Shown here piece after piece: positions 11,562 to 23,010 of a DNA stretch of 64,000 nt. The stretch spans positions 169,934 to 233,933 of the forward strand of contig MU270056.1 of assembly GCA_021432635.1 (NCBI GenBank), written 5' to 3'. The first letter of the stretch is position 1; the number at the start of each line of letters is the position of its first letter. This stretch comes from Thozetella sp. PMI_491. Taxonomy: Eukaryota; Ascomycota; Sordariomycetes; Chaetosphaeriales; Chaetosphaeriaceae. Position numbers and translations under genes: made by a program. The notes beneath the pieces are model-generated. The model saw only the letters and a program-made list of their open reading frames with translations, searched no databases and was not told the DNA's origin.

Positions 11562-13491
11562 ATGAGCGAACAGGGGGCTTCGAAGCCCACTCCTGCGCCC
11601 GGCGACCGTGTCGCCATTGGCATCACCTTCGGCAACTCCAACAGCTCCATCGCCGTTACCGTTGACGACAAGCCGGAGGTCATTGCGAACGAGGATGGAG
11701 GTAAGTGCCATGAAAGCTGGGGCCCTTTTCCTTTACCACTTACCACCACCCCGCTTCTGTCCTTCGGTAGATGACAGTTCATGTTTGTTGTGAATATGGT
11801 GCTGACCCTCCGTTGCTTGAACAGACCGACAGATCCCCAGTATCCTGTCGTACGTGGACGGCGAAGAGTACTACGGCCAGCAGGCCAAAAACTTCCTCGT
11901 CAGGAATTCCAAGAACACCATTGCCTACTTCAAAGACTTTCTTGGCCAGGAGTATGTCAACCTACCCTGACCCCGCTTAACACACATGCTCGACTGATGC
12001 TAAGCCGGTATTCCTAGGTTCAAGTCGATAGACCCTACTCACAACCACGCTTCCGCCCATCCCGAAGATGCCAGCGGCACCATCTCCTTCAAGCTCGTAG
12101 ACAAGGAAGGCGAGGACGTCGCCCCGTCCACGTTATCTGTGTCGGAAATTTCTACTCGCTACCTCCGCCGCCTCATCACGGCCGCCTCCGAGTACCTCGG
12201 CAAGCAGGTCACCTCAGCGGTCATCACCGTGCCCACCAATTTCTCGGAGAAGAGCAAGGAGGCTCTCGTCGCCGCTGCGGCGGCGGCCGATCTTGAGGTT
12301 CTCCAGTTGATCAGCGATCCCGTCGCTTCTGTCCTAGCGTACGACGCTCGACCCGAGGCCGAGATTGAGGATAAAATTGTGGTCGTGGCGGATCTGGGCG
12401 GTACTCGGTCCGATGTCGCTGTCGTTGCGAGCAGGGGCGGCATGTACACGATCCTGGCGACGGCGCATGACTATGAGTTCCACGGTACCGCGCTCGACAA
12501 GATACTCATGGACCACTTCGCCAAGGAATTTCTTAAGCGCCATGCTGGTGTCGACCCGCGCAACAACGCCCGCAGCCTCGCCAAGCTCAAACTCGAGGCT
12601 GAGTCTACCAAGAAGGCTCTCAGTCTGGGGACTAACGCCAGCTTCAGCGTCGAGAGTCTTGCAGAGGGCTTCGACTTCGCCAGCACCATCAACCGCCTTC
12701 GGTACGAAACGATCGCGCGCACAGTGTTCGAGGGTTTCAACCGCTTGGTGGAGAGCGTGGTGAAGAAGGCTGGCCTGGATGTCCTTGATATCGATGAGGT
12801 CATCCTCTCTGGCGGTACATCGCACACGCCCCGCATCGCCAATAACTTCCGTGCCATCTTCCCTGAATCGACGGCGGTGCTGGCCCCTGCGACCAGCGCG
12901 AACGCCATCAACCCCTCCGAGCTTGCAGCTCGTGGTGCTGCACTCCAGGCCAGCTTGATCCAGGAGTACGAGGCTGACGACATCGATCAGTCAACCCACG
13001 CTGCTGTCACGACGGTGCCGCACATCACTAATGCCATCGGCGTGATTTCCATCTCAGACGATGGTGAGGAGGTGTTCGTGCCCATTGTGGCCCCAGAGAC
13101 GGCCGTCCCGGCCCGCCGAACGGTGCACATTGCAGCCCCTAAGAACGGTGGGGATGTGCTTGTCAAGATCGTCGAGGGCAATACGCACATCAAGGTGACG
13201 CAGCCGGAGCCCAAGGCGGCCAATGGCGACTCCAAGGCGGCAACAGTCGAGGACGCCGCCGATTCTGACGAGGACGAGGACCTGGACTCGGACGATGAGG
13301 AGGAGGAGGAAGAGGAGAAGCGCGAGAAGGTCTGGAAGATCGGGTCTACCCTCGCCGAGGCTGCTGTCCGCGGCGTTAAGAAGGGCGGCAAGGTTGAGGT
13401 TACTATTAATGTCACTGCCGACCTTCAGCTTACTCTCACCACCCGAGAACTCGGTGGCAAGGGCGGTGTACGGGGTGTGCTGAGTGCATAG
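11562..13491 (+). CDS. SSZ1: Ribosome-associated Hsp70-like chaperone SSZ1
   Basis: Ssz1 pairs with zuotin to form the ribosome-associated complex, which stimulates Ssb Hsp70 on nascent chains at the exit tunnel. Exons are 11562-11700, 11825-11951 and 12018-13491 (introns of 124 and 66 bp; gtaagt/acag and gtatgt/ctag), giving 579 residues. The Hsp70 ATPase fold is clear: GITFGNSNSS in place of the canonical GIDLGTT phosphate loop, VITVPTNFSEKSKEAL, and VILSGGTSHTPRI near the end of the nucleotide-binding domain. The substitutions in the first loop fit the atypical, weakly hydrolysing Ssz1 branch rather than Ssa/Ssb. Residues about 500-528 are a run of Asp/Glu inserted in the short C-terminal domain. 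Yeast Ssz1 is 538 residues, so the excess is largely this acidic block. Confidence 0.93.
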
Positions 13492-14033
13492 GTGGCCGGC
13501 GAGAGCATTACAACTCCAAGACTAGGAAGTCCAGGCGCGAATGATTTCGTATTTTGAGTCCCGCGGGCCCTATATACCGATAGACGGCACGGCGTGGCTG
13601 CTTGGGCAGGTTGCCAGAGAGATCCTCGACAAACGAGGTCCATGACGAGGAAAAGCATCTGGGTAGCTAGCACTTAGGACGAGTGTTCGCTTTAGAAAGG
13701 TTCATTAAACAGTTAGATCTGTCTTCTAGACCCTGACCGAGATGCCTAGTCTCTCTAACAGGTGGTGACATATAAACTGGAAGCTGTGGCGTGGGGTCTC
13801 TTCGGAGCTTGAGCCACCACAAGCCTGAGTGCTCGTGCCAGGGTATTGAGCAACGCATTGGATTGTATCTATTCAACGAGTGGCTAGTACAGTAATTGTA
13901 TACTTGCTTATCTAAATCTTCGGACCAACAACGCCGACGCTTTCGTTTTTTTTTCTTCCCAAAACATACAAGGCGAGAAAAACAGACTGGAGCTGATTCA
14001 AGGCGTCGTATATGCATACAGTGGCAGTGCAAT
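13492..14033. other. Convergent intergenic region, SSZ1 and NT-C2 gene 3' ends
   Basis: 542 bases between two stop codons facing each other. No coding signal is seen. A T-rich tract at 13946-13955 may belong to the 3' end of one transcript. Confidence 0.6.
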
Positions 14034-15744
14034 TCACCGAACAGGAGCTGCCCTTGGCTCGTGGATGGACCAAGCAACGAGGTCGTCGCGCACTTCAGAC
14101 TCGTCCACCTCGCTCACCGTCCTGAATCCTTCACGTCCGCGCTCGTGGCGGTCTGACCCAACCGTTGTGGTGGTGGTAAGGCTTCCCAGGCTGTCGCTCC
14201 GGCTACGCAGGTCGCTGTCCTTGCCCGAGTCGTGCCCAGCCCGGTGCTGGCGCTGCTGCTGCTGGTGCTGGTGCGCGTGTAGGAGAGCGTCGTGGTGCGA
14301 GCGCATGCGGTCGATACCAATGGCGCGGCTGGACTCGTGCGTGTGGTCGCGGACAGTCGTCGTGCTCCGGTCGCTCCCAGCACTAGGGCTCCGCAGCCGC
14401 GCGCGCAGGCGGGCCATGTCGCGCGGCCGCAGCGTGCCCACCATGTCCTCCGAGCCGGACGCAGAGCCGCTGTCGTCGCGTCCTCCGGCCGAGTGTGGGT
14501 CGCCGCCTGCGCTCGTGGACCCGCTACTTGGGCCACTGCCGCCTGCGCCGTTAGGGCTCAAGTGGTGCCGGGAAGAGTGACCGTGGTTGCGCGAGCCCGA
14601 ATGTGACACCCCGCCGTGGCTGCTGTGGTGGGTACTGGTTTTGAAGCCATCGCCACCGGCAAAGATGTCCTCGATGCACTCATCGGCCGGGAGCTCGTCG
14701 GGTTGGCACGCCCAGCTGGCAGTGAGGGCACGACGATACATGTCTTGGACCTCGTGGGCGTTGTCGCGTGCCTTGCTGGTGAGAGATGACGGCAAGGTGC
14801 CGCCGGGGAAATCTGCGGTAGGTTCATCCGAGGTTTCTACGGCGGGCTCGCCTGCTATGATGCCGGCAATGCCGCCGAACACGGGGGCTGTCTTAAGGGC
14901 CGGGGCAGCATAGTTACGGTCGCCGTCGATCTGAACCATCAAGATGCCGATCTTGAGCGTCGAGTTGATCTTGCTGTCCTGCATCAGGTGACGCCTGACC
15001 ACGCCCTCCTCGATGTCTGGGCCTCGCGACGTGGAAGGGGGTTCGTCGATGTCTGTGTTTCGTGATGACCGCGGGCTCACATCTGCTCCGAGGCCGCCGA
15101 ACCCGATGCCGCTGAGGGAGCTGCGCTTCCTCGAGTGAGACTTTTCGGAGCTCGTAGACGCGCCGAAGCTGGTCCGCCAAAAATTCCCAGCGCCGACGCC
15201 CTCACGCAGGATCGCCTCGCTCTCCTCTACATACTCGCTGAGGTTGAGGCGCACAGTACCTAGCGTGATCTTTTCCTCGCGCCCACCGGTGCCGCCGCCG
15301 GGGCCGGGCACGTTGAACTCCTGGAGCACCTCAAACTCAATGGGGCACTCGGTGAGGTTGTTGTTCCGGTCGATGCTTATCCGCACAGGTATCACCTTGG
15401 AGTAGTTGTACTCTACTCGGTGGTTGGCGATGGGACACTTGTGGGTGCGGCCTCTGTGCTCGCTATGGAGGCTGTGTGGGAGCCCCCATTTGATCAGAGA
15501 CACGCCAGAGACCAGAGGGACGTTGTTGAGGTCATAGATCTGAAGGGGCCGGTCAGCCGCGGCGCGAGAGAAGAGGCCAGGCCGGGCCGACGACGAGCAC
15601 GGATCCCACATACCTTGAGGTGTACTTCGAACTTGGGCTACGTGTGCATGGTTTCGTGTTAGTCCGGAGATGGGTAGCGAGAGGGGCCACCGGAGGGGGT
15701 CACACCTTTCTGGCCTTACTGACTACCGGGATTGAAAACTGCAT
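14034..15744 (-). CDS. NT-C2 (EEIG1/EHBP1-type) domain protein
   Basis: Three exons on the minus strand: 15744-15706 (39 nt), 15637-15614 (24 nt) and 15539-14034, giving 522 residues. Intron 1 (15705-15638) has a gtgtga donor and cgtag acceptor; intron 2 (15613-15540) has gtatgt and ttcag. The spliced start reads MQFSIPVVSKARK-PKFEVHLK-IYDLNNVPLVSG, which matches the start of fungal NT-C2 proteins and supports both tiny exons. The NT-C2 domain covers roughly residues 10-150 (IKWGLPH, CPIANHRVEYNY, IGILMVQIDGDRNY). It is a lipid/membrane-binding C2 variant linked in animals to endocytic and nuclear-receptor signalling. The rest is Ser/His/Gly/Gln-rich and probably disordered, with a HQHQQQQRQH run. 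The function in fungi is not established. Confidence 0.85.
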
Positions 15745-16239
15745 ATTAGCTTTCAGGTGCTCTCGCGGGTGGACGGGCTCGAGGCGTGAGGTTACGAGGC
15801 AAGAGGTCGGCGAGGATGAATATCATTCATGGCTAAGCTTCGGGCTTTCCGGCAAAGAACAGCCGAGACAGATGACGGGGCCGGAGGGCAGGTGTGGGAG
15901 GAAGAGGAATGAGGGCCAAGGCGCAAGGGGCAATCGATGATAAGACGCGGGAGGGATGGAGGAGTGGCGCGAAGCTTACTGAGAGAGGCCATGGTTAAGT
16001 CATTCGTCACCTCGGCCTCAGACAAAAAGTGCGGCCGACGGGGAGCAGAGAGATCCGAGCGGGCGGGTCTTCCACGACGTCCGGAGCGTCGCTACTGTCT
16101 CTGCTCCAACGTGTGGTGCGATAAGGGGGGAGGGGGTGGGCGCTCGGGAGCCAGACCAGACGGCAGGGTCAATGGAGGGGGTGGTTGGAATGGGCCGAAT
16201 GTGGTACGCGCAGCGATAGGAAAAGGAGACAGTAGCTGA

Positions 16240-16263
16240 GGTACTACGGTACTACGGTACTAC
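16240..16263 (+). repeat. Three tandem copies of GGTACTAC
   Basis: An exact 8-bp unit, ggtactac, repeats three times and is followed by gtagc, so the block ends in a tactacgtag palindrome-like core. Similar gtactacgtaggtag sequence occurs at 6125-6140. It may be a genome-wide low-complexity motif or a binding site. Confidence 0.8.
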
Positions 16264-16973
16264 GTAGCAGCTAAGCAATTAGCTAGCGTCTGCTGCACGT
16301 CAGGGCTCTTCGGCTTCTGGGCTACCGTGGCTAGGCGACTAACTCGGCGGCCGCAGCGTCAGCCGCCAACATAGCGCCGGATGAATCGAAATGCAGGTGA
16401 TTTGTCTCTGATGCGGGGTTGGGGAGGGACCGCCCCATGTACGACTTCAAACGCTCGGCGGCTCTTCAGGCCGACCTTTCCCTTCCTGACTTTCAGTGTC
16501 TTGGAAGCGGAGGGGCGACCGGAAGAGGTTGGCGGTTGGTTATGGTGTCCGTAGGCGATCGTGCTTGGGGACTTTGTGTATCAGACCCCAGACGGGCTGA
16601 CGAAAGCAACTTGAGATTGAGAGGGAAAGAAGATGAAAATAAAAAAGAGTTGATGATCAATCTAAGGGCCTCGGCACTCTCTTCCATTCACGAGAGCTAG
16701 TTTGGACCAAGATTGGCACCGTAAGCTCGCAATGGGACGCACGCATGGGTGGTGTCTGTCAATGACTTTCAGGTCCAGCACAGCCAGCAGCAATTCTCTA
16801 ATTCCCTCTGGAGCTGTGGTGGGCCTGGTCCTGCCAATTGCCAGCCAAGATCTTTCTTTCCGCCCCGACAAGCAGGGATTCGGATAAGATAAGCGAACCA
16901 ACCCAGAAAAAGTTAAGGTGTGAGCAATGTATTGGATCAACGGATCCAAGCTTTCGCCCAGATAGAGCTTCCA

Positions 16974-16995
16974 CCCCCCCCCCCCCCCCCCCCCC
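16974..16995 (+). repeat. Poly-C tract upstream of POP1
   Basis: An uninterrupted run of about 22 C in the POP1 leader/promoter. Exact length is unreliable in any homopolymer of this size. Confidence 0.85.
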
Positions 16996-17075
16996 AAAAA
17001 GACACTATTCGCGTCACGTCGTTGGTCTACCTGGCTTACCCTCAACTCGGCTAGACTTTCCTGACATATGCGGCG

Positions 17076-19757
17076 ATGGACACAACGCCACGGCCTCTGG
17101 CCAGTGTAGAGGCTTCGAAGAAGCGGAAGGCTCCGGCCCCGACCCGCGACTCCAACAATGCAGCCAAGAATGGGCGCTTTGAAAAGCGTGTCAAGCTCCA
17201 CGAGGCGCGAAGGATTGCGGTCCAGGCCTCCGACGCCGCCCTGAAGGACGGCCAGCTCGACTTGCAGGCCTTCCTGAACGTGCGGGAGTTCGAAATCAAG
17301 GCCCTCGAGGAGGGCATCAGGAAGACCAAGGCGGCTGCCGCGACCCGCGCCTTCCAGAAGGTGCCTCGCGCCATGCGTAGGCGGACGGCCAGCCACAACG
17401 TCAAGAGGATACCGAAGCGCCTGAGGGCAAAGGCGAGGCATGAGCAGATGGTCGACAACACGCCGACCGTCGAAGCCCGAAAACGGCGGCCCAGAACTAC
17501 GCGGGCGAGGATCAGGGCCGAGACCGCCAAGAAGCTAGGGGAACTGGCTGAGCGGAAACGCAAAAGGCAACTCAAGAAAGCTGCCGAGAAGGACGCTGCG
17601 AGTGCAGATCACGGCAGTGTTCCAACAGAGGCTACAGTTCACACGCGCCCGGCGCAGCCCAAGATACGCCGGAACCGCCTGAACGACCCGCCTAAAGCCC
17701 GGTCGAAGTTCAAGAAGCGCCAGGTCAACAAGGCGTGGCTTCCAACTCACTTGTGGCATGCTAAGAGAGCGCGCATGACAGATCCGGCCAGACCCTTGTG
17801 GCGGTTCGCCGTCCCCCTGACCCCGACCGAAAAATGCTACCGACCGACCCATCGGGCTTCAACCCGGGAGGGCGCTGTCGCTTGGGATACGAGCTATATG
17901 AGCACCATTGGACTCTATGGCTCGCACACAGGCATCGAGCGGGTACTCAAGGCCCTGGGTCTGGCCCAAGCGAGCGCCTGGGGGGCCAGGGGTCAGAAAT
18001 GGCGAGCCGGCTCTCGAAAATGGAGCGGTCATCTAAGTCGCCAGAGGAGAGGCCTAAGCGGGGTCATCGGTCCGGCCACCATTCTCTGGAACCCGGAGCA
18101 GCCGTCTGAGCCAGAGCGAGACCGCCAGAGACAGGTCTTCATCCGGACGCACCCGTCCTGCTTCCATGAGCTGTTCGAGGAACTTCTGAAACTTGTCAAG
18201 ATGCAATCACCTCAGCTCTATATCGAAGACCTTCGGTTCCAGATAGGCAGCATCGAGATGACTGGGCCTGACTCGACCGAGGCCCTCCTGGGCGTTCTTC
18301 ATCCCTACTACAAGAAGCCCAGCACTGAGATCAAGGAGCCACACGCCCTGCTCTTCGAGTCGCTCCAGGGAGTGACGAACCCAGCATCGCTTCCCTCTGA
18401 TGCTGTCTTGGAATTCTCCGTCATGGATCCTCGCCTGAGATATCCCCATAGGACACTGCAGGGGGTAGGTCACGGCGGCGAGAAAGGTCCCATCGAGACA
18501 TTGGCGCAATGGCCTGCCGAAGAAGGCTTGCTTCCGTCGGCGCTCTTCCTGAAAAGTGCACGATCTCGGGCGTCGAGCCTACCGTCCGAGAAGGCTATCA
18601 GTCGACGAAGAGGGACCAAGCCACCCGGGAAAGAGTTGGGTGTTACGGCCGCAGATCCTCCGATTCCCATCATCCTCTTCGCCTCACGCCGCTCGGCGGG
18701 CGGCCAGGCACAGGGGACATGGACGCTGCTCGTGCCATGGGACTGTGTCCTCCCGATCTGGCACAGCCTAATGCACTATCCCCTCTCCACTGGGAATAAC
18801 CCGCGCTTTGGGGGCCTGGATGAACTAAGACAGGTCTCGTTCGAGAACAACTTGCCTTGGTTTCCCGCAGATTTCCCCGGGACTGTAGCGGGATCGGCAT
18901 GGGAACTGAAACAGCGAGAACAGAGAGAGAGAGCCTGGGGCCGCCGGCCGAAAGGCAAGCGCATTGAATGGAAGACCCTACAGCTTGGCGCGGGGCGCAA
19001 AGGCGAGGTTGGGGATGGGCTGGCATGCGACTTTGAGCTGCTGTTCGGCCTCTCGGAAGACAAGCCCGCAGAAACACCAGAGGAGGGAAGAGAGAAGATG
19101 GAAATCGACGAGAGCAGGGCAGGTGTTATGGCCGATGATGGAAAGAAGGAGGGAACGCCAGACGATCTCGGCTCTTTGGCCGCGGTTAACCACCTCCCAA
19201 AACAAACCTTCGCTACTTTGCTCGATTCTGCGAATCACGACAGCCCCCCCGAGCACTCCCTCATCACGGTGGGGCTGCATTTGGTCGGGCGTGGTGTCGC
19301 CGATGCTTGCGCACGAATCTATCGCCTCCCTACTAGTACCATCGATGCATTGCCTCCAACTCAAACCGAGGTGCCTGCGAGTGCTCCCCCTGTCGTTAAG
19401 GGCTCACTACCTTCCGACTTGAGGGAGCAATGGCTCCGCATGCTTCCCTCCAAGATACAAAGGGCATCTAGCCGGCAGGGTCCCAAAGTCACCAGTAGGC
19501 TCCTCCACGCCCGCCCTCTAACAAGCGATATGGATCTTGGTGGATATCCCCTCTGCCCTGACGAGGGCGACCTGCTCGGCTTCGTCACGACGGGAGCATA
19601 CAACTTGAGCGACGGGAAGAGCACCGCGATCGGGTCCATCTCAGCCCGAAGGGCGCTCGAGACGCTGCAGAACAACGACCGAAAAGAAGGTCATCTATGT
19701 GTGGTAAGGAATGCTGGGGAAAGTGTGGGGTGGCTTGCACGGTGGGAATTGGTGTAA
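17076..19757 (+). CDS. POP1: RNase P/RNase MRP protein subunit POP1
   Basis: POP1 is the largest protein of nuclear RNase P (tRNA 5' maturation) and RNase MRP (pre-rRNA cleavage). It is a single exon of 893 residues; the ATG at 17076 gives MDTTPRPLASVEASKKRK. The N-terminal POP1 domain is seen in LNVREFEIKALEEGIRKTK, FQKVPRAMRRRTASHNVKR and WLPTHLWHAKRARM, the last at about residue 220-235. The central POPLD domain is seen in TWTLLVPWDCVLPIWHSLMH and NNLPWFPADFPGT. The C-terminus carries GFVTTGAYNLSDGKSTAIG and ends in WLARWELV. The N-terminus is strongly basic, as expected for an RNA-binding scaffold. Yeast Pop1 is 875 residues, so the length fits. No intron is needed. Confidence 0.96.
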   Translation: MDTTPRPLASVEASKKRKAPAPTRDSNNAAKNGRFEKRVKLHEARRIAVQASDAALKDGQLDLQAFLNVREFEIKALEEGIRKTKAAAATRAFQKVPRAMRRRTASHNVKRIPKRLRAKARHEQMVDNTPTVEARKRRPRTTRARIRAETAKKLGELAERKRKRQLKKAAEKDAASADHGSVPTEATVHTRPAQPKIRRNRLNDPPKARSKFKKRQVNKAWLPTHLWHAKRARMTDPARPLWRFAVPLTPTEKCYRPTHRASTREGAVAWDTSYMSTIGLYGSHTGIERVLKALGLAQASAWGARGQKWRAGSRKWSGHLSRQRRGLSGVIGPATILWNPEQPSEPERDRQRQVFIRTHPSCFHELFEELLKLVKMQSPQLYIEDLRFQIGSIEMTGPDSTEALLGVLHPYYKKPSTEIKEPHALLFESLQGVTNPASLPSDAVLEFSVMDPRLRYPHRTLQGVGHGGEKGPIETLAQWPAEEGLLPSALFLKSARSRASSLPSEKAISRRRGTKPPGKELGVTAADPPIPIILFASRRSAGGQAQGTWTLLVPWDCVLPIWHSLMHYPLSTGNNPRFGGLDELRQVSFENNLPWFPADFPGTVAGSAWELKQREQRERAWGRRPKGKRIEWKTLQLGAGRKGEVGDGLACDFELLFGLSEDKPAETPEEGREKMEIDESRAGVMADDGKKEGTPDDLGSLAAVNHLPKQTFATLLDSANHDSPPEHSLITVGLHLVGRGVADACARIYRLPTSTIDALPPTQTEVPASAPPVVKGSLPSDLREQWLRMLPSKIQRASSRQGPKVTSRLLHARPLTSDMDLGGYPLCPDEGDLLGFVTTGAYNLSDGKSTAIGSISARRALETLQNNDRKEGHLCVVRNAGESVGWLARWELV

Positions 19758-22700
19758 CATGCGACTGAGTGATTCCTCCCCGGGTCAGCAGGGCCCGGGA
19801 GTGGAAACGCCGAAGAACGCACATAGCACCATAGTAGTTTTATGATACCCTTACTACACACACTTCTGAAGAAGTGCTTCCCGCCGGGTCCTTGACCACG
19901 TCGCACAGAGAGATTCTAGAGCATCCCAGCCGTGTGGAGTGGGCCGATAGCATGCGGCCTTTTATTTCCTTTGCGAGACAGGCACGCATCTCTCACTCGT
20001 CCGCTCGTCGTCTCTCCATAGGTGGACGCATCCCGTGCCCGACACGGCCCAGAACATGATGTCGGGCTGCCCGGCCTGGAAAGCTGCATGATTTGTAAAC
20101 GCGTATCCCGCGCGCATTGCTTTTTGTCCTTCCTCTGGCGATGTCGTCTTGGCTGGACACCCGAAAACTTTCGGCCGCTTCAAGGCAGCCGAGAGGGCCT
20201 AGCTCGCTTCGGCAAAGGTCCGTCGTGGCTGAGACATAGTAGCCCAGCGAGCATTCCGCCCACGATTTGCCACAGGAGTACCGCTCTTGATTATCACCAT
20301 TAGTTCCCGCCAGTGCCAGCTGAGAAGCAACCCGGCAGCTAGGGGAGCCCGGGAATACTAGTGAAAACTAAGCCCTTAGCGCTCCGATGTGCCGTGTATG
20401 CCCTGCGGCGTCAGGGCTGACTGAACAGCTCGGCGTTTTCGATGCGGCGCTGTGGGCGGGATCTGGCAAGGGACGACGAGGAAGCGTCAAATTCAATGGC
20501 GTCGCCCAGGGCACACGGCGTCTAGGGCTGCTGGTAGAAACACACCCCTCTTCGAATCCGCAAAACTTACTAGTGCCAGCCTCCATAGCTTGGGCCCATG
20601 ATTATCTACTGTATCAACCTATGTTGGAAGGGTTGTCCTACATCCCCCTTACCCTGACAGAGTCACACAGTTGTCCGATATTACTGTATTAAGCCGAGGA
20701 CTCGCCCTCGCCACAAAGGGGGGGTAAGGCGCGCCATCCCTAATCTCCTATTTGTGTCTGAGTGGGAGACACCGCACCCCGGCCGAAGCCTTGTCGTGGC
20801 AGAAAAAGCAAGTTGCGTCTGAGGGGCGCCCGAAAGAGATCGGACAATAAGCCACACCAGCCTCATCGAACGAGGATGGCGACGCCCACATGTCCGGCCC
20901 CGTAACGGCAGATGTGGGCTAGGACGACGCGTGCAAAGCAGGATGCCAGAGGGGAAGTACGATCCAGCGAGCTGGTGTACAAAGGTATCCAGCGAGAGAC
21001 GTTCGGCTTCCCTCCAGGGCTCTCTTGCGGCGGACGTGAGGGCGCCTGGCGACTTTGAGAATGCAAGGCGGGAGGATTTAGGGCGAACTACGGAGTACAT
21101 TAGAGACAGTCGCAGATGTCATGCAGTGCAGGTGCTCTTGGGCTGGCCTGCCGGCCAGTTGGTTGCCCGTGTGACGATGACCTTGCCATCTGCAACAAAA
21201 CAAGAACCGCAATCAAACGTTGACGAGGTTGGCAAAGGGCGATGGCCTGTTTGTCCTAGACACGAGAAGGGGGGGGAGGAAGAAGAAGAAAGAAAAAAAG
21301 GGAAGCACCGAGTCCGTCGTATAGGAGGACCCTACTCACTGGCCTGAAGGTATGAGCCGCCACTCCCTCTCGTCATGGATATGGCAAACTGAGCCCTGGG
21401 GTAGGGGCCCAGTGTCATTGGGCTTTCGCTTAGTACTAGCCTATAGGCGATCGACCACATTGCCCCCTGTCAGCCGCTGGGGCCCACCGATATGGCTGCA
21501 CGGGCCACGAGCACGGGCGGGCGCCCAGCCTTGTGACCGCATCCAGTGGAGCACCAGCTAAGGCTAGGCTTCGAGGAAGCACGCACGTCCAATAGCACGG
21601 AACATTGCGGCCAGATGGACACTGGGAAGACGTCCCGCAACCGGAGGCGGTGGGGAGGACTGGAACTGAACGAAACCTTTCTGTCCAAGGTATGCAGAGG
21701 GGGACTATAGGACAATAGCTCGCTGGCTCAAGGTCCATGACTTGCCACAAAAGTTGTCAAGGTCGTAGATTGTGTTTACACTCTCGGCGACACCATTTGC
21801 AGGGGCGTTCCTGCCTGGTCTCCCCATCCCCCCTCCTCGCCTTCAAGGAGTGCAATGTCTGAACCGCAGGCGCCACCGTGCGGGCACCCTTCTTCCCGTC
21901 TCGAGAAGGCCGGGCGCGAGCGCGCCTGGGCCAGTGCTGGAGGTCGTTCCTTCTTCCTGCGCAGCACGCGGTGCCTGTCGAGGCGCGACCGTAACGGGGA
22001 TCGCGAGGGCACGAAAAGGGCAACGACGGCACAGCGAATGCCGTGCCGTGCATGTCCAGCTCCTCCGTTTCTCTTTTCTCAAATCATTTTTAGCCTCCCC
22101 AGACTGCCCCCCTCGTCCCTCCCTTCGCTCGCCTCCGGGTGCTCTATATCCGAGTTTGTACGGCCAGGAGGGCAGCAGGACGAGCTGGAAGCCACCCTAC
22201 CTTCTCGACCTCGTCGGGACCGATTTTGCTGCTCCCGCAACTAGGTAGTCGGCCAACCGAGAGCTGACGCCGTCCGACAAACCTGGGAAACCTTTCCATG
22301 CCCCCCGCGGGCCAGTACACACCTGGAGCACGCAGCTCCCGTCCTCGTCCAATTGCAGCCCACCAGCACAGCATCGAGGCTCGCCTGGGCCCCCCCCACC
22401 TTCCCTAATCGACACCCACTCGGGTGCCCAATCTGTCTGTCCCGTGTCTACACATCTGCGGTAGAAAACCTGCCGATCCGGCCCATTATCTGTCGGAGCA
22501 ACTGTCACTTGTGATATCTCCTCCCCTTCCCTGTCTCAGTCCACCAGACTTTTTTTATCCTCTGCCCCCCCCCCCCGACCTCCCTCCTCTTCGGATACTT
22601 CACCTACGCGCGGACTATCCCTAGCGGCCGTTCTTCTCCCTCGACGTCGTCAACACCACCCCCTTCCCCACCACTTGTCGCGGGCCCTGTCGGTTGCTGT

Positions 22701-22777
22701 CGCATTTAAACACCGCTAGGTCGCCCGAGCGCCTCCACCCCCTCCGCACTCCACCGTCAGCCTAAGGAATCCCACGC

Positions 22778-22816
22778 ATGGATAAACCCCCACCTCTCCC
22801 GAACCATCCTGAGTAA
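22778..22816 (+). promoter_or_regulatory. uORF 1 in the RBR ligase leader (12 codons)
   Basis: ATG at 22778 opens a 12-residue frame (MDKPPPLPNHPE) ending at TAA 22814-22816, about 195 bases before the main start. Whether it lies within the transcript depends on the unknown transcription start or any leader intron. Confidence 0.4.
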
Positions 22817-22862
22817 AAACTGCCAACCCGTGCAGCAAACGCTCCCAACTGGCAGACCGTGG

Positions 22863-22937
22863 ATGCGTCGACCTCGATCTCCCATGTCTTGTCAGCCCGC
22901 AACCGACAGCGGCTGTCGTCGTCGTCGTCACTCGTGA
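22863..22937 (+). promoter_or_regulatory. uORF 2 in the RBR ligase leader (24 codons)
   Basis: ATG at 22863 opens a 24-residue frame with a run of four arginines near its end (CRRRRHS), stopping at TGA 22935-22937, 73 bases before the main ATG. Consecutive arginine codons before a stop could slow ribosomes, but this is inference. Confidence 0.4.
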
Positions 22938-23010
22938 CACCTTGGTCGAACCCGGCGTGGCCCACCCCGCTGTGCGCCCACCTGTCAAGGTCGGGACGTT
23001 TGCGGAAGAC

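Larger units (their letters stand above)
15745..17075. promoter_or_regulatory. Divergent promoter region between NT-C2 gene and POP1
   Basis: 1.3 kb between two divergent starts. It includes a triple 8-bp tandem repeat at 16240-16263 and a poly-C tract at about 16974-16995, roughly 80-100 bases upstream of the POP1 ATG. Open frames here are shadows without recognisable content. Confidence 0.6.
19758..23010. other. Intergenic region and long leader of the RBR ligase gene
   Basis: 3.25 kb with only short overlapping open frames. From about 22060 to 22800 the plus strand is CT-rich with several C runs, consistent with a promoter and leader for the gene at 23011. Two upstream ORFs lie at 22778-22816 and 22863-22937. 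I see no supported gene in 19.8-22.0 kb. Confidence 0.65.

Noticed and set aside
21772-22248. Plus-strand frame of 158 codons upstream of the RBR ligase
   Set aside because: Pro/Arg/Ser-rich translation of CT-rich leader DNA; several alternative frames are equally open.
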